NCBI GenBank assembly: GCA_004151065.3
Contig: NWUY0300064302.1
Location: 1-10,930, forward strand
Source of the DNA: Larix sibirica
Lineage: Eukaryota; Streptophyta; Pinopsida; Pinales; Pinaceae
DNA length: 10,930 nucleotides
Direction of reading: 5' to 3'
A program made the translations under genes and the position numbers. Below, in pieces: positions 1 to 8,656 of this stretch. The notes under the pieces are model-generated. The model was not told the origin of the DNA. It saw only the letters and a program-made list of their open reading frames with translations, and searched no databases. The number at the start of each line of letters is the position of its first letter. Position 1 is the first letter of the stretch.

Positions 1-41
1 GGGATCTGTGGGTTTGTCAAACTTGTGCTTGAATTTGCCAT
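1..41 (-). CDS. Partial gag start of a Ty1/copia retrotransposon
   Basis: On the minus strand an ATG at 41-39 opens a frame that stays open to the window edge and reads MANSSTSLTNPQIP. This Ser/Thr-rich start followed by NPQIP is the usual opening of plant copia Gag proteins, where a F-x-G-E-N-Y motif normally follows; that part lies outside the window. The ATG is 93 bases downstream of the primer-binding site (146-135, minus), a normal leader length. A competing longer minus-strand frame (232-17) crosses the LTR boundary and ends in this region, so I reject it as the coding frame. Gag would form the particle that packages element RNA. Only 13 to 14 codons are visible, so the identification depends mainly on the adjacent PBS and LTR. 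Confidence 0.6.
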   Translation of the reverse strand, partial: MANSSTSLTNPQI

Positions 42-134
42 TGTTGACTATGAAGAACCCTTTTCCTTCTTGAAAAATTATGCTTGATGACTCCTCTGAA
101 AACCTTGCTTGAGTATCTCCTTGAAGATACCTTA

Positions 135-146
135 GCTCTGATACCA
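135..146 (-). other. Retrotransposon primer-binding site (tRNA-iMet)
   Basis: Read on the minus strand, this is TGGTATCAGAGC, the standard primer-binding site of plant LTR retrotransposons. It is complementary to the 3' end of initiator methionine tRNA and primes minus-strand DNA synthesis. It is separated by two bases (CT on the minus strand) from the LTR end that reads CTTCA. The arrangement of LTR, two-base spacer, PBS, short leader and gag ATG fixes the element's orientation as leftward. Confidence 0.9.
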
Positions 147-148
147 AG

Positions 149-483
149 TGAAGGGAAGAGGCAGAGGAGACAAGATAAAACAGAGTAGAGAGCAAAAAAT
201 TCATACAAATAATACACAGAGGTATGCTGCAATATTGTTCAGATTTACTTCATTCTTGTTAAACACCAAGAAAGAGAGCTGCTACTCTTCTCATGCTTCA
301 GAAAACAAACATCATATATCCCTTGTTATAATGGTTACAGCAAAAAAGTCTAAAACGTGTTGCTACTGCTACAGGCATATAGCTGCAGAAGTTGTTGCTA
401 TAGTAGCTATAGCAAAATATAAGATTGCAGAGTAAAAGAGATAACACTATGTCTTTACATTCACAGCACTATGTTTTGATTCA
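149..483 (-). mobile_element. 5' LTR of a Ty1/copia element, leftward-pointing
   Basis: The boundary at 149 is firm: the minus-strand LTR ends in CTTCA directly before the CT spacer and PBS. The other boundary is a guess. Position 483 gives a minus-strand start of TGAATC, making a 4-bp terminal inverted repeat TGAA/TTCA and a length of 335 bp, typical for plant copia LTRs. A second possible end is 465 (minus-strand start TGTGAATG, 317 bp). The partner LTR and the second target-site copy lie left of the window, so neither can be confirmed here. This LTR faces away from the receptor gene, about 1.1 kb from its start codon. A 95-codon plus-strand frame that lies inside the LTR (148-435, GTG start) has no recognisable protein features. 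Confidence 0.75.
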
Positions 484-1576
484 CCCACACATTTTTATCA
501 AAACACTGGTGCGTCTATATAAAACATAGCATACAATACCTTGGAACATATGCGTATATCGAAAAATTGTTCTCGAGACTTGTTCTATCTACCACATTGC
601 AAAGTCAAAACGATAAGACACAAAATAATTTTTTACGACTCTGAAGTACTAATATGTCACTGTTTCAGCGGCAAAAGAAGGATGAAGTGTGGGTGAGAGT
701 AATGGAGGTATGGAGGAGTAATGATCCGTTGGTAGAGGTAGTTGGGATTAATTCCAACAAGACAATGTGTGAGTGAAAAAGGAACTTAAGTGGTAGTGAA
801 GAGATCACGGTAATGTGCTGCTATAAAAAGTATAGAAAGCAAAAACATTTGAAGAATGTAAACTTTGGTTGTGTTTAAAAAAGTTTATGATCTTTTTTCA
901 TGCGAAAATAAAAGTCTCACCAAAATATAGCATAGCCATTTTCTCAACGAAGACATTCTTTAAAACAAAACATATGATATATGAGAAATATATCCATCAT
1001 ACCTTTCTTATTGAAAAAATCTCATAATTACTTTTTATATATATTCTCATTAAATAAATAAATATTTAAATCAACACTTAAACAATAGTACATTTAAAGA
1101 AAATCATATCTCAGATTCCCAACCACAAATAGTTGATTTGAGATTTCATCTTTAGCCACCCTCATTACTAATCTACCCTAGACAACCCATATTGTATTTT
1201 CGGCCTTTTAATGTTAATGTTGACAAATGGCGACGCCTAAATTTAAATTCAATTTATGAGATTATTTTACGAAATGTCTCATTCGCAGTATGTATTGTTT
1301 TTAATTTGTATTGGAAAGTGGGTATTTTATGCGGCCAAGAACACTTCCAAAGATGATAACGGGTACGCTATGTATTTGACAGTTTCTTCTTTTGGATGTG
1401 GCCGTGCAGCGCGTGCCTGGTAAGTTCATTACAAATCACGTTATACCAAAAAGAAGATACATGGCTTGATAGCACAGTCTGGCAGAACTATGCCTCCAGA
1501 CCGAAATTCGATAGGTTAAAAAACAGATCTGGTTAGAATATTGGCACCTTCAAAACATGTAGCGATCATCACAAAA
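484..1576. other. AT-rich 5' flank of the receptor kinase gene, no gene seen
   Basis: About 1.1 kb between the copia LTR and the receptor kinase start codon. No open frame with recognisable protein content was found on either strand. It is strongly AT-rich around 880-1110, with runs such as repeated TAAA and ATAT. Two W-box cores (TTGAC) occur at 1220-1224 and 1376-1380, but both are followed by A, not the C or T of a full W-box, so they carry little weight. No convincing TATA box is placed within 150 bases of the start codon. The promoter of the receptor gene should lie here, but I cannot place it. Confidence 0.5.
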
Positions 1577-2929
1577 ATGGGTCACACCAAATGGGCTGAT
1601 TTGGTGGCTGTCAGCGTGTTGTTCCATTTACTCACTGTTGTTGCTCAACAAGGTGATTAATTCTTTCGTTTTAACCAATTTGCGTTGATGATTTTACGGC
1701 AGAGTATTGTAGAGTTTCGTTCATTGTCGAATCATAATTGAAATCTTTTTTTTTCCTCTCTCTCAGTTCTCATCGATAATTTGATGTTTATATAATTCTT
1801 TATTTGACGACAAATCCTTTGAAATAGCAGGATTTCCTAGTATCAATTGTGGAGGGACAACAAATTACACTGCAGAAAAAAATATAAGTTGGGTCGCAGA
1901 TACTAATTACATAGACGTCGGTGAGAGAGTAGACATAGGAAATGGCGTTTCCTATTTGCATAGTCTACGCCATTTTCCAAAGCCTCATAACAAGTCTTGC
2001 TATCACTTGCCTGTGATCCCCAATATGCCTTACCTCTTAAGGTTATGGTTTGCCGTTGGAAATTACACTGGATCACAAAATTTGTTAAACTTTTCTTTCG
2101 CTTTTTCTATTGAGACAGCGGGTATGTTGGCTGCACAAAACATAACAATCACAAACATGACAGCTTTCAAACATGAAAAAGTGTTGGTTAGTTCTGGCAT
2201 AGTGCTGTATATTTGTTTGATCCCTTTATCTCTGCTATCGAGTTGAGGACCCTCAGGAATGGTATGTCTCAACAGGCTAAGCCAGGAACACTGTTGAGTT
2301 TAGAAAGAAGAGTTGATGTTGGTGCAAATTCGTCAACCAGGTAATTATCTTTCTTGAAGATCGTATGTTTTGGGAACGAAAATTTAAACGCCTTTAGTTT
2401 TAGATACCAAAATATGCGGAAGAGATGCTCACTACTGTGTCGTTCTGCACGTGTTACAGCTTTTTCTGTATTCTGAATAACTTTGCATGGTGAAGCAGGT
2501 ATCCTCAAGATGAGTTCGAGCGCCTGTGGGAAGCGTGGGCAACTCATACAGATGTAATGTCTATAAGTCTGAAAGAACGAATTTCAACAAACAATACCCA
2601 AGACATTCCTCCATCTGTTGTGATGCAAACGGCGTGGATAAGCAATTTGACCGACTCCCAGCTAAATTTATATCCAGAAGGACCATTCGACAAGTCGTTA
2701 CTGTTGTTATATTTTGCAGATATCGGCCCGCATAATATGACCTTTAATGTTTCGATAAATGGTCAGACGAAATATTCTTCGATTCCCATGGAGCGAAATT
2801 ATTCTGCCGTGGAAAGAGCATTTCCATTGAACGACATACAATCCAGTTTCACACTGACACTATCGATAGTCAATTCTTTTGAGATTTACTCTTCCGTTTT
2901 TACTGAATCGGCGACAGATTCGAAAGATT
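1577..2929 (+). pseudogene. Exons 1-3: signal peptide and malectin-like domain
   Basis: Exon 1 (1577-1652) encodes a 25-residue hydrophobic start ending VVAQQ, a fitting secretory signal. This ATG was chosen because it precedes the signal sequence directly and the exon joins exon 2 in phase 1. Exon 2 (1831-2340) carries family hallmarks: FPSINCGG, NYT, SWVAD, YIDVG, LRHFPKP, SCYHLPV, YLLRLWFAVGNYTG, FSIETAGML and VLYICLI. The frame then breaks: PFISAIELRTLRNGM continues in another frame from 2225, and a short loop normally present between CLI and PFIS is missing. Exon 3 (2499-2929) continues with YPQDEFERLWEAW, PPSVVMQTAW, a YFADIG strand and EIYS, ending in ATDSKD. Many N-x-S/T sites (for example NYT, NIT, NMT) suggest a glycosylated extracellular domain. 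The domain resembles animal malectin, which binds carbohydrate; the ligand here is unknown. Confidence 0.9.
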
Positions 2930-3014
2930 GTAAGTGGCCTTTGCTCATAAAAGAAGAACTCTTCATGTTGAAATTCCCGATATTAATTTTAACCAATTAG
3001 TGTTTACTCTGCAG

Positions 3015-4016
3015 TTAAAGCTCTCGACTCTCTAAAAGTGGAATTTGGCATTAAAGATTGGGTTTCCGATCCTTGTTATTTGATCCCATGGAAGGGAATT
3101 GGCTGTGATAACAACTCTTCGGTTATAAGAATTTCAGAAATGTAAATTTATTTGTTTGCAGTTCACCGTTTTTTATATTTAAAGTTTGTAAAACTGACAG
3201 AACTTATCGATGATAATATAAGAGGTTAAGATATTGTTATCTGTGCAGCAATTTGTCAGAAATGAAACTAATGGGATCGTTGCCTGAGAATTTGGAAGAA
3301 TTGACTGCATTAGTTAACCTGTAAGGAACATTCTACTATTTTCATTCCTTGTACTCGTTAGCCGTAGCGTAGTTTTTGCATACTAAAGCATAGCGTCAAG
3401 AAATATGCGTTGCAATTTTGAATCTTCTGGTAAATCGAACTTTTTCAAAATTAGTGATAGACTATGGTCTAGATTTTCACTGGCAATCTTCATAGTTCAG
3501 CAAATGTAATATAAAATTTGTGGTGCGCACTTTATGACCTCCACTCGTTGGTGGCGAAGTGCTTATGAAGAAGACAGAGCATGTGTTTAAATACTATACT
3601 GGAAATTGGCACTCATTCATGCATATTGACATTACCAGGTCATTTGATGATAACTATCTGACAGGATCTTTGCCGAATCTCTCGGGTTTAATGATGCTGA
3701 AAAGATTGTAAGTTTTTCTCAGTGTAAGCCCTGTGTTTTCACAAAACCATACCAATCTTCATTTTAATAAAAAGCATAGGAACCATGATTCCGCTATTTA
3801 TGCAGACATCTACAAAATAACAACTTGAACCTTCAAGAGTTGTACGTCTCTCTCGTTCTTTTATTCAACATTAGTAGTAAAATCATAAAATCCTTTTTTT
3901 TCTCTCTTTTTGGTCGTTGGCCCAACATACAGAATAATATTTGACAGGTTTATAGACAACAACAAGTTCAGTGGTGTAATTCCTGACTGTCTTTTTAAGC
4001 CTTCGCTGAATTTCAG
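3015..4016 (+). pseudogene. Exons 4-8: pre-LRR segment and leucine-rich repeats
   Basis: Exon 4 (3015-3141) encodes the linker ending in the DWVSDPCYLIPWKGIGC signature that precedes LRRs in this family. Exon 5 (3249-3320, 72 nt) and exon 6 (3639-3707, 69 nt) each encode one repeat (MGSLPENLEELTALVNL and LTGSLPNLSGLMMLKRL), all with the same phase, as is standard for plant LRR exons. Exon 7 (3806-3841) is only 36 nt and reads HLQNNNLNLQEL, where the family has about 24 residues; the middle 12 are absent without breaking frame. Exon 8 (3948-4016) gives a last repeat, NNKFSGVIPDCLF. Introns are short (98-318 bp). Plant malectin-LRR receptors usually carry only about three to four repeats, so apart from exon 7 this block is complete. 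Confidence 0.88.
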
Positions 4017-5062
4017 GTAAGCTAATGTTTTTTCTTTTTTTCTTTTTGTATTGTTTGTAATCAGTAAGAGATTACCATCGTATTATTTTAAGGTTGAGAA
4101 TTGTCTTCCATGTTTTCTTTGCTATCAATGCAACCAATACCAGAGACAGTAATGAAACTGAATAAATTTGAAGGAATGTCTCGTTCGTTTCATGTGTTGC
4201 AGTTACTCTGGGAACCCCTACCTACATCGATCGAATCGAAAAAAGGAAAGACAGAGGCTTATCCTCAGTATAACATTAAGTGGAAGTCTAGTTATGGGTT
4301 TAGTTCTGATAGGGATTATTGTTGTGCGACGCAAGAAATTCAAGAGAAAAGAGAGCAGCACGGTGGACAAGGAACCAAAATTTCCCGTGGACGAAGGTGA
4401 GGAAAAAGAACTTAAATTTTACAATAAATAACGACACATTGAATTTTACGATTTATATTATGATACATAGTAGGATTGCCGCCTAAAGATTCATGAGCAA
4501 CCTAAGACTGACCTAATTTACTTGCAATGAGTACATTGCAGACAACTCAGTGATTACGGTGCCAAATACGACAATGTCCCGCGCCTTTACTCTAGAAGAA
4601 ATAACGGAATCAACGCAAAACTTTAGTCAGAAGATTGGGCGAGGGGGTTTTGGATCCGTGTTCTTTGGCAAATTGCAGCAAAGAACAGATATAGCTGTAA
4701 AAGTACTCTCCATGTATTCCAATCAAGGAGTCCATGAGTTCTTGAATGAGGTAATTAACTTGTAATACGGGTCAATTTGGTATCCATGCTAGTAATTTAT
4801 AATTTTCTAATCAAATTCACAGTAGTTAGGCTGCTTTCCTTTCCTAGGTAAGAAGAACAAGAACAGATACAAATTAGATATATGTAATTGTGAAATTCAT
4901 GCAGATAGTTTGACCTGATGAGCAGGTTGATCTTCTTTCTAAAGTCCATCATAAGAACTTGGTGCCTTTACTCGGCTATTGCAATGAATCAAGAGCACTT
5001 ATGCTTGTGTACCAGTACATGTGGGGAGGGTCCCTAAGGGACCACCTTTATGGTAAATATCA

Positions 5063-5169
5063 GTTTCCAAAGACATGTTCAATTGAGTTGAGTTATGCAT
5101 ATTAGAAATTTTATATATGTTTCCAAAGGACATGTTCAATTGAGTTGAGTTGTGTGTATTAGAAATTTT
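5063..5169 (+). repeat. Tandem duplication inside intron 11
   Basis: Two copies of about 50 bp, at 5063-5112 and 5119-5169, start GTTTCCAAA and run through GACATGTTCAATTGAG to AGAAATTTT. They are offset by 56 bp and differ by one inserted G and a few substitutions. The duplication lies wholly in the intron between exons 11 and 12 and leaves the acceptor intact. The high similarity implies a fairly recent event. Confidence 0.92.
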
Positions 5170-5308
5170 GCATCTCTGTTTGGTTTCCAGGTCCTTTTGC
5201 AGAATTCTCTCAACTAAGTTGGAAAATCAGGCTCAATATCGCTTTGGATGTAGCACAGGGTAATTTTTTCTGTCACGTATATATTTTGTGGTCTAAAAGC
5301 TTGTTCAT

Positions 5309-5385
5309 TATGTACATTGNGTTTCCATATTTTTTATCTAATCCATCTGGGATATCTGTTTATGTACATTGATTACCATATTTTT
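5309..5385 (+). repeat. Short direct repeat in intron 12, containing an N
   Basis: Copies at 5309-5335 and 5361-5385 share TATGTACATTG and CCATATTTTT, offset by 52 bp. The first copy contains the ambiguous base at 5320. It is again intronic, between exons 12 and 13. Confidence 0.8.
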
Positions 5386-6426
5386 GAGGTTTTAGGACTG
5401 GAATACCTGCATGTAGGTTGCATCCCAAAGATAATTCACAGGGATATCAAGACAGCCAACATCCTTCTAGACAAAAATTTCAAGGGAAAGCTGTCCCATT
5501 TTGGTCTTTCAAGAATGACAATTGATGGGGAGGTTTCTCATGTTACAGCTTCAGTGAAAGGGACCTGAGGATACTTGGATCCAGAGTATATGACGCGCAT
5601 AAAGTCTTTCATTATTGTTAATGTTATTAACTGCTAATAGCATAACGCCGGCCAACTAATTTCACTTATCTAAGTTTTTTTACGGGGATGTTTTCACAGG
5701 TATTTTAGGACTCAAATGTTGACGGAGAAGAGCGACGTGTATAGCTTTGGAGTAGTTTTGCTGGAGATAATTTGCGGCAGAGAGCCTATAAATCCGAAAC
5801 TACCTGGAAATGAACTTAACATTGTTCGATGGGTAAGGAATCCGATGAGCATTTTACCCATTTTATTCCATTATTTAGATGAGCAAAAACATCAAAATAT
5901 GATTTTGTATTGCTTCATCTTCTTCTACATACTAACAAAGATAATTATCCCTGTATGAACCATAGGTGACACCGTATGTGGAGATGGATGAAATTCCTGG
6001 CAAGATAGATGAAATCATAAACAAGAGAATGGGTAGAAGTTACGACGTCAAGTCCATCACTCGCGTTGCAAAATTAGCGATTCGATGTGTCCAGCCCGTA
6101 CGATCCTCTAGACCGACGGTGATTGAGGTAGTGGAGGAGCTCAAAGAGGTTCTCAAACTTGAGCAGGATAATGATTCTCTAGTTTCGGAGATTGATGTCG
6201 AATATGAAGATTTAAGTGCCAGCCAGGCCTCTTTATATTTAGATTCCAGTGGACCCAAAGAAATGGATTCGGCTGAAAGCAGCTCCAAGGTACCTACAGC
6301 ACCTCGAAAAGGATGATATACAGTTTGGAATCGTAATGCAAGTCAAGTCCAGACATAGCCACGCTGAGTGACGTTAGGGTAAGGCAGGGAGAGAGATTCC
6401 TTGTTTTCACAAGACTTCGCATGTAA

Positions 6427-6432
6427 AATAAA
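6427..6432 (+). terminator. Candidate poly(A) signal for the receptor gene
   Basis: AATAAA lies 110 bases after the stop codon at 6314-6316, a usual distance for a plant 3' UTR, and is followed by T-rich sequence. Plant polyadenylation signals are loose, so this is a plausible rather than proven site. Confidence 0.45.
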
Positions 6433-6511
6433 CCTGTTTTCCTTTGTCAAATGGAAAAGATCCAAAACTTTCTTCTTCATAACTTCATACGTTATAACTA
6501 CGTTATTTTTC

Positions 6512-6625
6512 CTGGTAATAAGCATAGTTATTATGCCACCTGATCTTTGTCTCTACCTCCTAATGTAAAAAATGCAAATTTAATTGTTGACTGGTAATAA
6601 GCATAATTATTATGGACCTGATCTT
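6512..6625 (+). repeat. Direct repeat in the 3' flank of the receptor gene
   Basis: Copies at 6512-6547 and 6591-6625 share CTGGTAATAAGCATA, TTATTATG and ACCTGATCTT. They are offset by 79 bp and differ by a substitution and a small indel. Sequence between the copies shows no clear repetition. It could be a partly decayed 79-bp tandem duplication or two copies of a small mobile-element end. Confidence 0.85.
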
Positions 6626-6627
6626 CC

Positions 6628-6993
6628 ATGAATGTACGATTAAAAAATAGATTTGATTTAACTAAATCATATGTTTATTACAGCCACGTACAGTTGCTGT
6701 TCGGGCATTTACAGATGGGGTGTAATGTTGCATTACACTTCGCTTACTGGATGATGGTTTTTTTGTGGTTGATTTGCTACATCATATCAGATGTTGTCTT
6801 TTGTTATTATCTATATTCTGGGCTTATTTTTGATCGACACATTATGTATATTGTGGCAGTTTGGCCACAGACATGTTTACTGGTTTCTGTCTGTATTGTT
6901 ATATTTGGGATATGTGGCACTTTATTGATCCGTTCTGGGCTTGTATGGCCGGCATATGTTGCTGTTATATCCGGTATACCCCTGGCAGGGTGA
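6628..6993 (+). other. Unrecognised hydrophobic ORF, probably non-coding
   Basis: A 121-codon ATG-initiated frame begins 311 bases after the receptor stop codon. The conceptual product is rich in Tyr, Val, Ile, Leu and Cys with several hydrophobic stretches, for example WMMVFLWLICYIISDVVF and LLVSVCIVIFGICGTLLI. I do not recognise a family. T-rich DNA gives such hydrophobic translations by chance, and there is no visible promoter, intron signal or neighbour relationship. The stretch 6865-6896 contains a short inverted repeat (ACAGACA/TGTCTGT). Most likely this is spurious or a remnant of an unrecognised repeat. Confidence 0.2.
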
Positions 6994-7007
6994 TATGACT
7001 TTTGGTN

Positions 7008-7145
7008 TATTTTTACAACCCAGATTCTTTAACTTTAAGAAATATTTCCATTTTTACGATATAAAATATTTTAAATTTAACATTTGTTTAATATTTTTAC
7101 AACGCAAATTCTTTAACTTTAAGAATTAATTCCACTTTTACTATA
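7008..7145 (+). repeat. Tandem duplication of about 84 bp, next to an N
   Basis: Copies at 7008-7063 and 7092-7145 both start TATTTTTACAAC and share ATTCTTTAACTTTAAGAA and a TTTTTAC- or CTTTTAC-type end, offset by 84 bp. The ambiguous base at 7007 is immediately before the first copy. The sequence is AT-rich and non-coding. Confidence 0.88.
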
Positions 7146-8645
7146 CAATGCACATGAATAATACAAACCATCCCAAACAAAGGAAAACTTGAAATACAGT
7201 AAATAAACCTAAAACTTGAAATAATGATTGTTGCCATGTCTAACATATAGATCACATTTTCTTCATTCAATGGCCGAGATGTCTTTTCCAGGTTATAAAC
7301 TTTTTAATTCTTTAGAGATGAAAGGGTGGAGGATGCATATTTGATGGTTATATGGGAAGGATATCTTTTCGTACTTACATTTAAGTTAAAATTAATAAAT
7401 TAACTAAAATATTAGTGTTAAAAACTTAGATAATTATTAAATAAAATATTATAGAATGCATTTGGTAAAAGTTAACATAGTTTTGCTATCATTATATAAA
7501 TAAAAAGTTTAGATTTTGAAGTGGTGGGTTTGTCATTAAAGAAACAAGACCAACCACATAAAAATAGTTTATTGTCAATTTACTATGTAATCATAATTAA
7601 GAAAGTATTTAAGAGATAAAGCCTCGAGTCTTTATGTGTGTCAAAACTATCATATATACTAATGCTCAAAGAAAAGCTAACTAGAAACATAAAAAAATAA
7701 GCTAGTCATCTACAAGAATAGACTTTAGAAACACCTTTGGTGTCGGATAAACATTATTGAGTTGCTCAATAGAAGACCGATTCCGTGAAAACCATACCAA
7801 TAGTTGATTTTTCCTCCACATTTAGCATTTCTCCTAGCTCCATTATAGCTTTTAAATGAGGTGGAGTTTGACATCCAAGTTTGGACGAATTTGATCTCAA
7901 GTCTCATCCAACTAAAACAACATTTCAATTCTCTCCTCTTTATTCTCCATTGAGGATTTCCTGACTAAGGCCTTCATGTGCTAGTACTAAGAAATTGTCT
8001 TACCATATTTTTTGTCTTGGGTCCACGATGACCTCGTATCCTACACCCAAGTTTCCATCTCCACCTCGATATTCATTATCTGCATTGCTTCCTATTCTCC
8101 ATTAACCCAAACCTCATTAGCTACATTTTCTTGCCAGACTTCAGGCAATACAAATTTGTGAAAATTGTCTTTGGCCGCTCACATCTCGCTCTCGATAAGG
8201 GACATGTGGGTTGGGTTCCCCCTATTCTTCTCGGGCCATGAGAATGACCCCGACTCTAATGCTGTGAAGAATACATTGACACCCTGTTCTCCAAGCAAAG
8301 GACTCCGGGAAACCACCACACACTAGCCCCTAACAACTTTAGAATCGTGTTAATAGCTACAAAGGATCTTGATAAACACCACCATTTGGGTTGGATTCAT
8401 TTGAGAGTGTATGCCCTAGGTTGGTCACCTCTATTATTTTCCAGCGTGGGGGAGTTGTCCCACAAATATTAACTATCATCACGTCAAATGAGGAATCCAT
8501 CACCACCAAGTAATTTTCCCATCTGACCATCATCTATCGATAATCAACATGAACACCATTCATTTCATGGTCTCACATGATCCTACATGTACCCGGATAC
8601 CTCATCCCTGCCAAGTGTCCAACAAGTTGAACCATGTATCACCTT
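7146..8645. other. Intergenic stretch with no recognised gene
   Basis: 7146 to about 7700 is very AT-rich with no coding signal. From about 7940 the plus strand becomes pyrimidine-rich and clearly richer in GC, with short stop-free runs on both strands. On the minus strand one run within about 8030-8165 reads KFVLPEVWQENVANEVW, which looks protein-like but matches no family I can name. The change in composition and its position directly before the LTR-like block suggest decayed transposon body, but no integrase, reverse transcriptase or Gag motif was found. A 67-codon minus-strand frame at 7725-7928 is also unrecognised and most likely chance. Confidence 0.4.
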
Positions 8646-8656
8646 AGGAAGGAGGG
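8646..8656 (+). other. Candidate polypurine tract
   Basis: AGGAAGGAGGG, eleven purines in a row, sits directly against a TGTTGTGACC sequence. In LTR retrotransposons the polypurine tract primes plus-strand synthesis and abuts the 3' LTR, so this arrangement suggests that the following block is a 3' LTR on the plus strand. Confidence 0.45.

Larger units (their letters stand above)
1577..6316 (+). pseudogene. Malectin-like LRR receptor kinase, 15 exons, disrupted
   Basis: This locus matches the plant family of malectin-like/LRR receptor kinases exemplified by Arabidopsis At1g67720: membrane receptors with an extracellular ligand-binding part and a cytosolic Ser/Thr kinase. Exons by homology and splice signals: 1577-1652, 1831-2340, 2499-2929, 3015-3141, 3249-3320, 3639-3707, 3806-3841, 3948-4016, 4203-4396, 4542-4750, 4926-5052, 5191-5259, 5396-5585, 5700-5832, 5966-6316. 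All 14 introns (85-318 bp) have GT..AG ends with matching phases. Exons total 2663 nt, one short of a multiple of three, consistent with a single net frameshift in exon 2. The conceptual product is about 887 residues: signal peptide, malectin-like domain (about 28-339), LRRs (about 381-463), membrane helix (about 483-505), kinase (about 555-833) and a Ser-rich tail. Lesions: frameshift near 2218-2225 (first stop 2244-2246, leaving 163 residues), TGA at 5566-5568, DFG changed to HFG, and a half-length LRR exon. The family assignment is very sure. Pseudogene status is likely, but assembly error at one or both stops is possible. Confidence 0.85.
4203..6316 (+). pseudogene. Exons 9-15: membrane helix, Ser/Thr kinase domain, tail
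   Basis: Exon 9 (4203-4396) encodes a helix of about 23 residues starting LILSITLSGSLV, followed by the basic stop-transfer RRKKFKRK. The kinase has its glycine loop GRGGFGSV (4637-4660), catalytic Lys in IAVKVL (4700-4702), the alpha-C Glu at the end of exon 10, HRDIKTAN with its catalytic Asp (5443-5445), [15 protein letters not shown] and the subdomain XI Arg-Pro (SSRPT). The Mg-binding Asp of DFG is replaced by His (CAT at 5497-5499). Two residues into the GTxGYLDPEY element a TGA (5566-5568) stops translation, and the expected GYLDPEY follows directly after it. The exon 13 donor splits DPE|Y normally. The stop codon is at 6314-6316, after a tail rich in Ser and acidic residues. Without the stops this would be an RD-type kinase lacking its DFG Asp, so catalysis would be doubtful even if it were translated. 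Confidence 0.9.

Noticed and set aside
148-435. 95-codon plus-strand frame starting at GTG
   Set aside because: It lies inside the copia LTR, begins at the LTR boundary, lacks an ATG there and shows no protein features.
516-524. TATATAAAA as the TATA box of the receptor gene
   Set aside because: It is over 1 kb from the start codon with no sign of a 5' UTR exon between, and such motifs are common in this AT-rich flank.
5566-5568. TGA read as selenocysteine or rescued by splicing
   Set aside because: Land plants lack the selenocysteine machinery, and the GT donor just upstream has a phase that does not fit exon 14.
6040-6288. 82-codon minus-strand frame
   Set aside because: It is the antisense shadow of receptor kinase exon 15, whose plus-strand frame has clear kinase C-lobe content.
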